Made by a program: the position numbers and the translations under genes
In this document: piece by piece, positions 1-8,257 of the stretch
Numbering within the stretch: the stretch's first letter is position 1
Layout of the letters: each line of letters opens with the position of its first letter
Notes under the pieces: generated by a model
Told to the model about the DNA's origin: nothing
Seen by the model: the letters and a program-made list of their open reading frames with translations, nothing else
Database searches by the model: none
NCBI GenBank assembly: GCA_031292015.1
Contig: JARLHY010000114.1
Coordinates: 1-64,000, forward strand
Direction: 5' to 3'
DNA length: 64,000 nt
Source of the DNA: Negativicutes bacterium
GTDB lineage: Bacteria; Bacillota_C; Negativicutes; Sporomusales_B; JARLHX01

Positions 1-518
1 CCGTTGGAAAACCACGATAAACCGGACGCATCATCATTTTCCAGCGTTATTTCCCTTAAATAAGCGGAAATCACCAAACGGTGCGGCTGCCCCATCCCGC
101 TCATGATGGTTTTCAGCTTCTGGACCGCATACCTGAGCCGTTCCTCACCTTGATTGCAGGACAACAGAATCTTGGATTTTGTCCCGACAGGAGCGAACAG
201 GGTCATACTGATCCCCTGAAAATCGGCGTCCTGGGCCAGCGACGTCAAAAGGCCCTGCACCACCGTTTCATTACCAGGCAGGATCGGCAGAATAGCGATG
301 CCGTTGACAATACGATAACCGGCAACATCGGCGGCAAGAGCCTCCGAGGCCGTCGCGGGAGCATTAACCACGGCGGCGGGAGCGGCGGGCGCTGCCTGGA
401 TATTATTCCCATTGTCCTGAGCCGCACAGGTCCTGTCGCCATGGCTCAAAAACAACAGAATCCCCGCCAGGACGATGAAATACATCCGCATTTTATATTT
501 TCCGAACGGCAACTTCAT
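1..518 (-). CDS. Secreted protein, N-terminal part; possible secretin-like domain; cut by left edge
   Basis: The ATG at 518 follows an AGGTGG ribosome-binding site at good spacing. The first ~30 residues are a signal peptide: basic start (MKLPFGKYKMRMY), hydrophobic core (FIVLAGILLFLS), then a polar exit containing DRTCAAQD. An Ala/Pro-rich linker leads into a domain with IAILPILPGNETV and LFAPVGTKSK. The last visible part, GMGQPHRLVISAYLREI, loosely resembles the strand of secretins that reads hydrophobic-x-A-x-hydrophobic-x-E, but too little is present to prove it. The gene lies 66 bases downstream of the SphA-like gene on the same strand and is probably in its operon. Export is well supported; function is not. 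Confidence 0.6.
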   Translation of the reverse strand, partial: MKLPFGKYKMRMYFIVLAGILLFLSHGDRTCAAQDNGNNIQAAPAAPAAVVNAPATASEALAADVAGYRIVNGIAILPILPGNETVVQGLLTSLAQDADFQGISMTLFAPVGTKSKILLSCNQGEERLRYAVQKLKTIMSGMGQPHRLVISAYLREITLENDDASGLSWFSN

Positions 519-584
519 AAAACCACCTAATCCCCAATGCTGTTGCTTTACCACAAACACCTTGGTTTCCTCACCGATCTAAAC

Positions 585-1514
585 TCAAAACTTATAGCCC
601 ACAGTCAGCTGCCCGTAATCGCCATGCATCCGGTTCTTCTGGTCAAGGTCATGCAGCCACTTGGCGACAACCGAAAGATCGCCCTTGCCGGCTTTGGGCA
701 TCCACAGAACGGCCGGCCCGATACCGCGCGAATTGCCCTCGAAACTGCCAAGAACCGCGCCACTGCCGCTGTCACCCGTCACCTGGCGGTAGTAATAGCC
801 ATGGAGCCCTACGGCAAAGTTTTGCGTGAGAAATTGGTTCAGCGCCAAGTCAACATGGAACTCATTCCCTGATTTGTAATTAGTGGCGTCATTCATCTTG
901 TTGAACATAATACCGGGTGTGACGGAGATTTCAGTCCCGGTCTTTGCATTCAGCCAGGTCATGGCCAAAGAGGTGTCGTAAGCCCAGTAGTTCCGGCCGA
1001 CGTTAGCCAGGGCGCCGGCGGTATAGCCACCCGTCGGGGCAAAAACTGATTCAACAAGCTTATAATGGTAATTGCCTTTCCCCCAATACAGAGCCGCCGA
1101 AACAACCGAATCGCCGATGTCGGTTTTGCTGTCAGCGGCGTTGATGGCATGGAAGGGCGTGCCAACATTTGCCTGGACCGAGCTGTACCCCACCGGAACA
1201 ACGGCGCCTATCTGCAGCCGGCCGCCGAGCACAGGCTCCGCAAAGGTATAGAAGCCTCCGACATAATTGTAAAAAGCCTCGGCTTTCAGATTCAGATGAA
1301 CATATCCTCGCAGCACAGCCACGTCAGCCTTGCCGCTGTAATACAGCATCTGGTTGGCTACCATCAATCCGGGAGCCGGCGCCACCGCCGTGGCAAAGGT
1401 CGTGGCCGCACCGGGGAAATAGTAGCTGGACGCGCCTTCCGTGGCCCGAGCCGTGTTCTGACCCAGTATCAGGCAACACACCAGTAAGTGAAAAACAAAG
1501 AGCATTCGCTTCAT
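585..1514 (-). CDS. SphA/MetA-pathway-type outer-membrane beta-barrel protein
   Basis: A 309-residue exported protein. I chose the ATG at 1514 because AAGGAG precedes it and a signal peptide (MKRMLFVFHLLVCCLILG, cleavage near ARATEG) starts there; a longer frame to 1568 only adds residues without a ribosome-binding site. The mature part alternates short amphipathic strands rich in Gly, Tyr and Phe (FYNYVGGFYTFAEPV, AVGLHGYYYRQVTGDSG) and ends in an aromatic residue (LTVGYKF), as outer-membrane barrels do. This matches the MetA-pathway-of-phenol-degradation family, often called SphA or 'transporter'. The transported substrate, if any, cannot be read from the sequence. It follows the HAD phosphatase gene in the same direction by 53 bases. 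Confidence 0.72.
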   Translation of the reverse strand: MKRMLFVFHLLVCCLILGQNTARATEGASSYYFPGAATTFATAVAPAPGLMVANQMLYYSGKADVAVLRGYVHLNLKAEAFYNYVGGFYTFAEPVLGGRLQIGAVVPVGYSSVQANVGTPFHAINAADSKTDIGDSVVSAALYWGKGNYHYKLVESVFAPTGGYTAGALANVGRNYWAYDTSLAMTWLNAKTGTEISVTPGIMFNKMNDATNYKSGNEFHVDLALNQFLTQNFAVGLHGYYYRQVTGDSGSGAVLGSFEGNSRGIGPAVLWMPKAGKGDLSVVAKWLHDLDQKNRMHGDYGQLTVGYKF

Positions 1515-1567
1515 ACACGGTTCTCCTTTTCTTGCAGGGGAAATCTTTTCAACAGCCTGAACGGTCA

Positions 1568-2578
1568 TTACTGTTTCTCAGAAACATAGATGACCTTCCA
1601 GTCTTTCTTCATGTCTACAACCGTCCAGCCTTTCGCCTGCGCTTCGTCGAGTGCCTTGTCAAGCCGGCCGACGGAGGAGGTACGGTCATAGGCCCACTCA
1701 CGGTCGGCGTCGGTATGGTGGACAAGAAGGGCAAAACGCGCCCCGCTGCCGGCGGTCGTCCACTGGAGCATTTGCAGGTCCCCGTCGGAGTTGCCGAAGG
1801 CGGCGACAGGGCGGCGGCCGATGTACTGTTCGATGCCGATCGCTTTGCCTGCACCGTCATCGATAAAGTTGATCTCCGGCAAGAATACGATCACAGGCTT
1901 GCCGTCGCGCACCGCGAACTTGGTCTTCATGCTGCTGCCGACAACCTGCTCGGGCGGAATGCCATAGACTGCTTCCGTCCACGGGCGCATGAATTCTATC
2001 TCGCCGCCGGACACGATGTAGGTCTTAAAGCCGTTGTCCCGCAGGTAGTCGAGCAATTCGCGCATTGGCTGATAGGCCATCTGGGTATAGAGCCGGCCGG
2101 TTTTCGGATGCTTCGCTGTTGCCGACCAGGCTTTGACAACTTGGGCGTACTCTTCGGTGGTAATGTCGGCGTGGGTGGCAAATTCGAGTTCAAGCCAGGC
2201 TTTTTCGCCGCCGGCCGAAACTGTCTTCATATCGCCTTCCAGCACCGCCTTGAACGGCTGCTTATTCTTCCATTCCGGGTGCTGCGGCGCCAGCGCTCTG
2301 ATGCGATCATATAGGAAAGCGTCCGGGAAATACATCGGCTGCTCGGACCACAGCGTACCGTCATTGTCGAAGGTGGCGATACGCTCGGCCGGCGGCACAA
2401 AATCCGGCGAGCCTTCCCTGGTCACAGCTTCGACAAAAGAGACGATGGCCGTCTTGGCTCTGGTGTCGTTCCAGGACGGCAGAGGCTCGGCGGCAACGGC
2501 GGCAAAGGCCGTGTTTGCCAGCAGCAGCAGAATAAGCAGGCTTTTCATCAGCAAATGGGTCATGCGCAGATTCTTCAT
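1568..2578 (-). CDS. Exported HAD-superfamily phosphatase
   Basis: A 336-residue haloacid-dehalogenase-fold hydrolase with a signal peptide (MKNLRMTHLLMKSLLILLLL... AFAAVAAEP). HAD motif I is ATFDNDGTLW, with the nucleophile and acid/base aspartates. Motif II is YIVSGG, and motif IV is AAFGNSDGDLQML with the metal-binding aspartate. It is likely a periplasmic phosphomonoesterase of the phosphoserine-phosphatase-like group. The start at 2578 is preceded by AAGGGG; an in-frame GTG at 2593 is less likely because its own ribosome-binding site is missing. It sits 25 bases after a metallophosphoesterase gene, so two different exported phosphatases are made together. The substrate is unknown. Confidence 0.82.
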   Translation of the reverse strand: MKNLRMTHLLMKSLLILLLLANTAFAAVAAEPLPSWNDTRAKTAIVSFVEAVTREGSPDFVPPAERIATFDNDGTLWSEQPMYFPDAFLYDRIRALAPQHPEWKNKQPFKAVLEGDMKTVSAGGEKAWLELEFATHADITTEEYAQVVKAWSATAKHPKTGRLYTQMAYQPMRELLDYLRDNGFKTYIVSGGEIEFMRPWTEAVYGIPPEQVVGSSMKTKFAVRDGKPVIVFLPEINFIDDGAGKAIGIEQYIGRRPVAAFGNSDGDLQMLQWTTAGSGARFALLVHHTDADREWAYDRTSSVGRLDKALDEAQAKGWTVVDMKKDWKVIYVSEKQ

Positions 2579-2603
2579 AACTATCCCCTTCACTAAGCGT
2601 CGG

Positions 2604-4319
2604 CTACTCGCGGATTGGTGTACCGCAGCTTGCGATCTTCGCCTGCATTTCAGGGCTCAGTTGTTGGACAAGCTCGGCATTGTACGAACCGGTGGGCAGT
2701 AAAGGCACCGGATTGTTGAATATCTCCTGCGCCGCGACAGCATAAGAACGCGATTTTGCCGCAGGCGACCCGTCTTTGACCACCGGATCAACGTCGGCGG
2801 TAAAGATGGAAATGGTATTATCGCTGTTGCGGACAAGCTCGAAAGTACGGAACTGCTGGGGGAAATCCCGCAAAGACGATGTTTCGACCTGCCAGAAGCC
2901 GAGCTCAGGCCGCTTGGGATCAGGTGACGGAAAGGCGGCGATGGTATTAAAATGACGATGTCCCGCAATCAGCATGATGAGATTCGGATACTCATGCAAC
3001 TTGGCAAACAGCTGTGCTTCTGACAATGGATTGGTCAGGTCCCACCCCGCCATGGCACCCGGCGGTTCGACACCGATCGGGATGTGACAGGCGATGATCA
3101 TCAGCCTGCCTTCGGCCTGTCCCTTTTCAAGTTCGCTGACAAGCCAGGCATACCGCTCCGCATCTAGCGAGCCGTGCCCATAGCCGAAAGATGCGGGATT
3201 GATGGACTCGTCGTTCCTTTGCGTATCGTCAAGCACAATGACCCTGAGCGGCAGGTCCGCCTTCGGTTCGAAGCTATAACAGGCAAACTCGAGGTCGAGG
3301 TTGGCCTGGTTGAAGCCGTGGCCCACCGGTTGGGAAGAGGTATTGAAAAATTCGCTTATCCACTCTTTTTTCGAAAGGGAACGGCGGTTGGGGTCGGCTG
3401 CCGCTATCTTCGGCGGGGTGGGAAAATCTTTGACAGGCCCTGCACCGATAACGTCGCCGTAAGGCGTTGAACCGTCGATTGAGCCCATGTAGAAGCCGCG
3501 GCTGTCCAGGCCGCGGGGGTCGGCGAACAGATTGCCCAGGTTGAGTATCTCGTCACCGATGAGACTCTGCCGGATATAATCATTCGGCGGCATGAAGCCC
3601 AGCCAGAAATGATCATGGTTGCCGAGAGCCTGATACCAGGGGATGGTCTTGTCAAGCCCGGCCGCCTTGTAAGGTTTCTGATAATCGATGGTATCGGCTC
3701 CGGCATGAGCCCCAGAGCTGGGGGTGATGTCCCTGCCGTCAAGGACATCGATATACCAGCGCAGTTCGTTGTACTGGGTGCTGTTGCAGGTATCGCCCAG
3801 CGAGATGCCGAAATCCAGCGGATCTTCCTTGTGAATGGCGTTGATTGTCTGGACGGCGGCGTCCAGAACATGGGTTGTATACAGCATAATCCCCGAATAT
3901 CCTGAAGAAACCCCGCCTTTGTAGCCATAAAAGATCGCCTGGGCCGGAGTTTCTTTGTCCGAGATGTGGATATCGCTGATGGTAAAGAACCGCAAAAGCT
4001 TTGCCGTCTTGGTAACCGCTTGGGCGGTGTAGCCAGGGGCCATAAGATCCAGCCGCTTTTCATAGCCAAGCCCCTCACCGAACTGCCAGGCGCCATAACC
4101 GTACTGGGCGTATTTAGAAATCTCGGTAGGAAGAAGCTTCGGTGAAGCGGCAGGAACGGCAACAGGCATAACTGTACGCGCTACTGTTGTCTGGTAACCT
4201 GGTGCGGCGTTTACCGGGTGCAGCAGCCATTTCGTGCCGGACAGAAGCCCGCCGCACGCCACCAGGGCTGCCCCGGACAGACCTGCTTTGATGAAGGTCC
4301 GCCTTGATAATCTTTTCAT
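2604..4319 (-). CDS. Tat-exported metallophosphoesterase, RPA4764/TIGR03768-like
   Basis: A 571-residue calcineurin-fold phosphoesterase. The start at 4319 has an AGGAG site and begins a twin-arginine signal ([19 protein letters not shown]), so the enzyme is probably folded with its metals before export. All metal-site motifs are present in order: [32 protein letters not shown] and GHRHFN. Length and motif spacing fit the TIGR03768 (RPA4764) family rather than short phosphodiesterases. It likely hydrolyses a phosphoester in the periplasm using two metal ions; the natural substrate is not known. It is the first gene of a run of three exported-protein genes reading leftward (this gene, HAD phosphatase, SphA-like barrel). 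Confidence 0.82.
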   Translation of the reverse strand: MKRLSRRTFIKAGLSGAALVACGGLLSGTKWLLHPVNAAPGYQTTVARTVMPVAVPAASPKLLPTEISKYAQYGYGAWQFGEGLGYEKRLDLMAPGYTAQAVTKTAKLLRFFTISDIHISDKETPAQAIFYGYKGGVSSGYSGIMLYTTHVLDAAVQTINAIHKEDPLDFGISLGDTCNSTQYNELRWYIDVLDGRDITPSSGAHAGADTIDYQKPYKAAGLDKTIPWYQALGNHDHFWLGFMPPNDYIRQSLIGDEILNLGNLFADPRGLDSRGFYMGSIDGSTPYGDVIGAGPVKDFPTPPKIAAADPNRRSLSKKEWISEFFNTSSQPVGHGFNQANLDLEFACYSFEPKADLPLRVIVLDDTQRNDESINPASFGYGHGSLDAERYAWLVSELEKGQAEGRLMIIACHIPIGVEPPGAMAGWDLTNPLSEAQLFAKLHEYPNLIMLIAGHRHFNTIAAFPSPDPKRPELGFWQVETSSLRDFPQQFRTFELVRNSDNTISIFTADVDPVVKDGSPAAKSRSYAVAAQEIFNNPVPLLPTGSYNAELVQQLSPEMQAKIASCGTPIRE

Positions 4320-4404
4320 ACTCTTTTCTCCTCTAACATGATGGCTTTTTGCCATTTCTTATTGCTTGTTCAAAAAATGTTCAACTCTGTTGGCGGCATT
4401 TTGT

Positions 4405-4899
4405 CTAAGAGCCCAATAAATTGCTCAGTACATTCGAGTCTTGGGAATGTCCGGCCAAAATAAACGGACGGCCGTGATTGTAGTGCTTGATATAGTAGTC
4501 GAAGGCCTGCACCGCGTCCTGGGCGGGTATACCGCCGACACGTTTTTCCCGGTCGGCCGGCGACAAGTCTATTTGCCGATAGTATGGTGCGTATATATTG
4601 CCTACCGTTTCAAAAGCGGTGGCTTGCCTTCCGAATGCTGCTTTCGAACCTATCAGCATGATAGGATTATCAATTGCGCAGATATTTGGCTCATTGGCAT
4701 CAACCTTTATCCAGGCGGTCGGATAAAGGTAAAAAACATCTACTTTCTTGTCAACCACCACCGGTAAAGACAGCCAATGCTCCGGTTTGGAATAATCAGT
4801 ATCCTGATTCCCGCTTGCGTATGCCGACAGCGTTACACCGAGACAAAGGGCGAAAACCAAGCTGATAATTGCGCTTGCTTGATATGCATGTTTTTGCAT
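4405..4899 (-). CDS. Truncated DUF3089 (alpha/beta-hydrolase-like) secreted protein
   Basis: 164 residues with a signal peptide (QKHAYQASAIISLVFALCL... AYASGNQ). The body matches the start of DUF3089 proteins: DVFYLYPTAWI, VGNIYAPYYRQ, DAVQAFDYYIKHYN and the nucleophile elbow ILAGHSQDS. The chain stops 11 residues after the elbow serine. Full-length relatives continue for roughly another 150 residues carrying the rest of the hydrolase core, and no continuation is visible in another frame before the next gene. The usual GHSQG is GHSQD here. It is probably a decayed remnant, though it could be expressed. The ribosome-binding site is weak. Confidence 0.6.
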   Translation of the reverse strand: MQKHAYQASAIISLVFALCLGVTLSAYASGNQDTDYSKPEHWLSLPVVVDKKVDVFYLYPTAWIKVDANEPNICAIDNPIMLIGSKAAFGRQATAFETVGNIYAPYYRQIDLSPADREKRVGGIPAQDAVQAFDYYIKHYNHGRPFILAGHSQDSNVLSNLLGS

Positions 4900-5155
4900 T
4901 ATTCGACAAAATATCCTATTCCCCTTTGTGAGTCAACCGATTCTACCTACGGGTTTCGCCCGGATAAATTGACTTGCTATTGGTGATCTGGTTCTTTAAG
5001 CAGATCCAACCGGCTAGTATAATTTTGTTTATACCAGCCGGTTTATCTTTGCCTGCCACAGAATGCCCCTGCTGCAAAAATGCAGAAGGGACGCTCTGTT
5101 CAACAGGTGCTTGGATTTTTGTGGGAAGGGTTCCCTCTGTCGCCTGTTCGGAAAA
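4900..5155. other. Intergenic stretch between secreted-protein genes
   Basis: About 256 bases without a gene. It holds the inverted repeat at 5008-5043 and, read on the minus strand, a short GGGCGAAACCC hairpin about 50 bases upstream of the DUF3089 start. No known riboswitch consensus was recognised here. Confidence 0.5.
5008..5043 (-). terminator. Inverted repeat, probable terminator after the last tandem secreted gene
   Basis: Arms AACCGGCTAGTATAA and TTATACCAGCCGGTT pair with one mismatch around a short T-rich loop. It lies about 110 bases past the stop of the gene ending at 5156. There is no long U-run, so termination may be partial. Confidence 0.5.
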
Positions 5156-5899
5156 CTAAGAATTCACATATTTGACCAGGAAGGTAATATTGATGCGATC
5201 GCCAGCAACCAAAAACACTTGATAAGGCTGCCCATAAGCGTCCTGATAGCCTGTTAAATATACCATCCCCCGGTTAATGACACCGTTATTAACGGTGTAT
5301 GAGGCATATTTATTAGTATTAGTGTCACGCAGCGACATGGTTACCAGATCGGCATTACCCACTTCCGAGGCGTTATAACGACTGCCCCAGTCAACATGGA
5401 GGCCAAAAGATTGATTGCCAACCGACATGACTAAATCACTGGTTTTGTTCTGCAGCCCATTCACCCAACTGGCATCACCTTTGGCGGTGCCTCCTCCTTG
5501 GGGGCCGGGGCTGGTATTAGTGTCTTCGGAGTTTATACCCGTTAAATCAAAGGAGTAGGCATAGATCTGAGTCGGCGTATTTTCCCGCATCAGGGCAACC
5601 TGGCCAACGATATTTTGACCGCCAAAACAGCCTGTTGCCGTGGTAATTTGCAGGGTTTGGCCCGTGAGATTGATGATGTTCATGTGTGGTATGGCTTTGA
5701 TCATTTCTGTTTCATAACCTAAGTAAGTGTGCCAACCGCGGTATATAAGCACAGCACCTGTATTGTAATTAACCGGAGCCGCACCATTGAACAAGGGATT
5801 GTAGATTTTATCATCAAGTTGCGCCGCTTGAGCTCTGAGAGGCATCAGGCAAACAATCGCCAAAGCCAAGAGAATGAATAACTTATTCATTTTTTTCAT
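5156..5899 (-). CDS. Secreted protein of unknown function, tandem N-[LM]-T family (member 4)
   Basis: 247 residues. The signal peptide is MKKMNKLFILLALAIVCLMP with cleavage near RAQAAQ. About 75 residues in comes HMNIINLTGQTLQITTA, the short motif shared with the three upstream genes. The rest is Asn/Thr/Gly/Tyr-rich and looks all-beta; the C terminus carries YQVFLVAGDRINITFLVKYV. No catalytic motif or known domain was recognised. Its ribosome-binding site (AGGAGG) overlaps the stop codon region of the preceding gene five bases upstream, so translation is probably coupled. It may be an extracellular matrix or surface component made under cyclic-di-GMP control; that is inference from context. 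Confidence 0.72.
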   Translation of the reverse strand: MKKMNKLFILLALAIVCLMPLRAQAAQLDDKIYNPLFNGAAPVNYNTGAVLIYRGWHTYLGYETEMIKAIPHMNIINLTGQTLQITTATGCFGGQNIVGQVALMRENTPTQIYAYSFDLTGINSEDTNTSPGPQGGGTAKGDASWVNGLQNKTSDLVMSVGNQSFGLHVDWGSRYNASEVGNADLVTMSLRDTNTNKYASYTVNNGVINRGMVYLTGYQDAYGQPYQVFLVAGDRINITFLVKYVNS

Positions 5900-5904
5900 A
5901 ACAG

Positions 5905-7116
5905 CTAACCTCCTATATGGGATATCGTTGCGCTAATAATGGTAACCGGACCGGGAGCTGCATTCACATTAACAGCCGGCTGTGTCGACACAGCTGAAAT
6001 TCCAGGCAGTGGTGCAACCGGGCTGCCGGCGTAATACATCAATTGCAGCGGGGTTAAGTTTTGCAGATTTGCTAAGATTGATGGATTGGTTTGGGTTGAA
6101 TTATACATCCCTACCGCCAGATTATATACCCAGCCGTCAATGATCGCGATTGTACATTCATTGATATCACCGGCTACCGGCGCCTCAACATTCTTGATGT
6201 AAATATAATAAGCCGGTGCTGTAAAATATCTTACCGAATTGTCTGAGGCTGTCAGGGTAACTACTACTTGCTGGGCTGATGCCAGGGTGTAAATTTGATT
6301 ATTCGTTGAGGCGTCAGTAATACATGAACCGCCGCCACTGGCAGCAAAAAACGCCTGTGCCTGAAGATAATTTTTCGTAACCTGGTTAGTAAATTCACTT
6401 GTCTGAGATGTTGTCGGCTGTTGGGTGAGTTTTGTCGCAGAATTCAAAGAAGCTGTTACCGGATTTGTTTGAAATGCCCCAATAATAGACTTTATCTCTT
6501 TTGAACCGGCCGAGAGAGCACCTTGGACATCTCCGTCCTCACAGGCTGACGCTATTTCGGCTGCGTTTTTGATGGTTGAAGCCGCAAAGTCAAATACTTT
6601 TCCCCAAAGAATTGTTTGGGTTGATGAATAAACATAGCCAAATTGAATAGAGGCGTTGTTTAGAATGGAACTCGCGTTATTCACTGTCGTAAACGTCAGC
6701 CTTTGCCCCTGGCTAAAATGTCCTGAATAGGTAGCATAGGAATTATTTTCGTTGGAGGCGGGTATTAACGGCGTTAGATTGATCATTCCTTCCCAATAGG
6801 CCTTGCCCGCTGGAATCGCATATGACTTTTGCGGGTTATGCTGCAGGAGCGTATCCAATTTTATCGGATTTGGCGTAACAGGAGTCTGCGGAGTGTATAA
6901 CTTTGAAAATGGGTTTGTAAAAGTCGAACTACTGGTGTCATTTGTAATAGCGATGGATAACTGCTCACCAGTCAGATTGATGATTCTTGTCATATACAAA
7001 CCATCCCTGGGGTCAAGCAAAACCGTATTATTTGTTGCGGCGCTGGTCCCCGCTGCGCCATACTGCAGCACAAACATTACCGTTAAAATCAGGGTTAACA
7101 AAGTTATTTTTTTCAT
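5905..7116 (-). CDS. Secreted protein of unknown function, tandem N-[LM]-T family (member 3)
   Basis: 403 residues with a classic signal peptide (MKKITLLTLILTVMFVLQYG, cleavage near TSAATNN). RIINLTGEQLSIAI follows shortly after, matching the motif in its neighbours. Then come Thr/Ser/Asn-rich beta-like stretches, a more helical middle (KVFDFAASTIKNAAEIASACEDG, then an Ala/Ser-rich stretch), and a beta-rich end with NECTIAIIDGWVYNLAVGMYN. Three cysteines are seen (SACEDG, GSCITD, NECTI). No known domain was recognised. The start has AAAGGGG upstream. Confidence 0.72.
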   Translation of the reverse strand: MKKITLLTLILTVMFVLQYGAAGTSAATNNTVLLDPRDGLYMTRIINLTGEQLSIAITNDTSSSTFTNPFSKLYTPQTPVTPNPIKLDTLLQHNPQKSYAIPAGKAYWEGMINLTPLIPASNENNSYATYSGHFSQGQRLTFTTVNNASSILNNASIQFGYVYSSTQTILWGKVFDFAASTIKNAAEIASACEDGDVQGALSAGSKEIKSIIGAFQTNPVTASLNSATKLTQQPTTSQTSEFTNQVTKNYLQAQAFFAASGGGSCITDASTNNQIYTLASAQQVVVTLTASDNSVRYFTAPAYYIYIKNVEAPVAGDINECTIAIIDGWVYNLAVGMYNSTQTNPSILANLQNLTPLQLMYYAGSPVAPLPGISAVSTQPAVNVNAAPGPVTIISATISHIGG

Positions 7117-7150
7117 TGACTATACCCCTTTCGATTCACTGCGATCGTGC

Positions 7151-7190
7151 AAAAGATAGCTCTGGCAAGTTACTGTAAGAGCTATCTTTT
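7151..7190 (-). terminator. Intrinsic terminator between secreted genes
   Basis: AAAAGATAGCTCT pairs with AGAGCTATCTTTT around a 14-base loop, 13 bases past the stop at 7203. It has T-rich ends on both strands. It probably lets only part of the transcription from the riboswitch promoter continue into members 3 and 4. Confidence 0.75.
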
Positions 7191-7202
7191 TCCTGACGTT
7201 TA

Positions 7203-8222
7203 TTACTTTCCTCCGGGAGCCGTTCCCTGCGGCGTGGCGAGGAATATAAGCGAGTAATCGGCGTAATCGCCGGCTTGCAAAATAACAACCAGATCGTAGT
7301 TGATCCCATTAACCGCCGTTACGCCTGAGACGGTGGAAAAGTTGGCGTAAATCATTCCCGCGGTATTCAGATAGGTTGGTTGGGCGAGCGTCCCCGCCGA
7401 AACCGGCAGCGGGGCCCAGGCGCTGTTGTCCCCGGTGGCCTGAATGGTCAGAAACTGCGCCACATTTTTCGTACCATTATATGGCGGGGTGCCAAATGTA
7501 TTGGCTACATTCGTACTGCCTGTGGACCACCCGTAATTATTGACGCCGTCGCCATAGCTGAGGGCGCCGGCGGGACTGAACATCCATGTACCCACACTCA
7601 TACCAGCAGGTTTCGCAAACCCGCCGGAACCTGTGACCATAAAATTCAGGGCGGCGGTTTTCGCATTCACTTGCCCCGAGGTGCTGTTGATGACAATCGG
7701 CATGGAAATATAGGCGGTCTCATAGGCATAACATCCATAATGCTTTTGCGTGGTGCCTGACTGCTTATTGGTCAGATCGACACTCTGCGGATTATAATTC
7801 GGATTGTTTTTTGCCGTGGTTTGGACCCAGGAGTTGTTCGGATCATTAAGCCCTATTTGTACCGAATGAAAGGCAAAGCCGCTTGCGCCGGCAGCAACGG
7901 CATGACCGCCGCTGCTGTCATTGGCGCCGGTGATGCCTTTCAGCCAGAAGGAATTGACCGGCATCGGCGTTGCGTTGGTTGCTTGCGTTACCTGGGCCCC
8001 GGAAAAACCATGCAGAATATCCTTGCCATTCGGATTGCCGACATAGATTTCCCATGGTGTCATATTAATGACGTTTAGCACCGCCAGGCTGTTCATGACC
8101 GGGGTACTGCCCGAGTTCTGAGTGTACGCCAGAATACTGGCGTAGGGAGGATTTGCCGCAGCCACGCTGCTAAAGGTGAGTACCAACAGTACCAGGCAAT
8201 AGCAGACAATACTTCTTTTCAT
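7203..8222 (-). CDS. Secreted protein of unknown function, tandem N-[LM]-T family (member 2)
   Basis: 339 residues. The ATG at 8222 is chosen because GAGGAA lies 8 bases upstream and the signal peptide (MKRSIVCYCLVLLVLTFSSV, cleavage near AAANPP) starts there; in-frame starts further up would put extra charged residues before it. LAVLNVINMTPWEIYVGNP carries the shared motif. The mature protein is rich in Asn, Gly, Thr and aromatic residues, includes CYAYETAYISMPIVI and ends with YDLVVILQAGDYADYSLIFL, echoing the C-terminal strand of member 4 (QVFLVAGDRINITFLV). This suggests a common beta-sandwich fold. Function unknown. Confidence 0.72.
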   Translation of the reverse strand: MKRSIVCYCLVLLVLTFSSVAAANPPYASILAYTQNSGSTPVMNSLAVLNVINMTPWEIYVGNPNGKDILHGFSGAQVTQATNATPMPVNSFWLKGITGANDSSGGHAVAAGASGFAFHSVQIGLNDPNNSWVQTTAKNNPNYNPQSVDLTNKQSGTTQKHYGCYAYETAYISMPIVINSTSGQVNAKTAALNFMVTGSGGFAKPAGMSVGTWMFSPAGALSYGDGVNNYGWSTGSTNVANTFGTPPYNGTKNVAQFLTIQATGDNSAWAPLPVSAGTLAQPTYLNTAGMIYANFSTVSGVTAVNGINYDLVVILQAGDYADYSLIFLATPQGTAPGGK

Positions 8223-8257
8223 TATTGCCATTCCTCGCTTTATCATTTATTTACCGC

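Noticed and set aside
1169..2314. Long plus-strand frame of 381 codons
   Set aside because: It lies opposite two well-supported minus-strand genes (SphA-like and HAD), has no signal or motif, and is low-complexity in Arg/Gly/Ala, typical of an antisense shadow in GC-rich codons.
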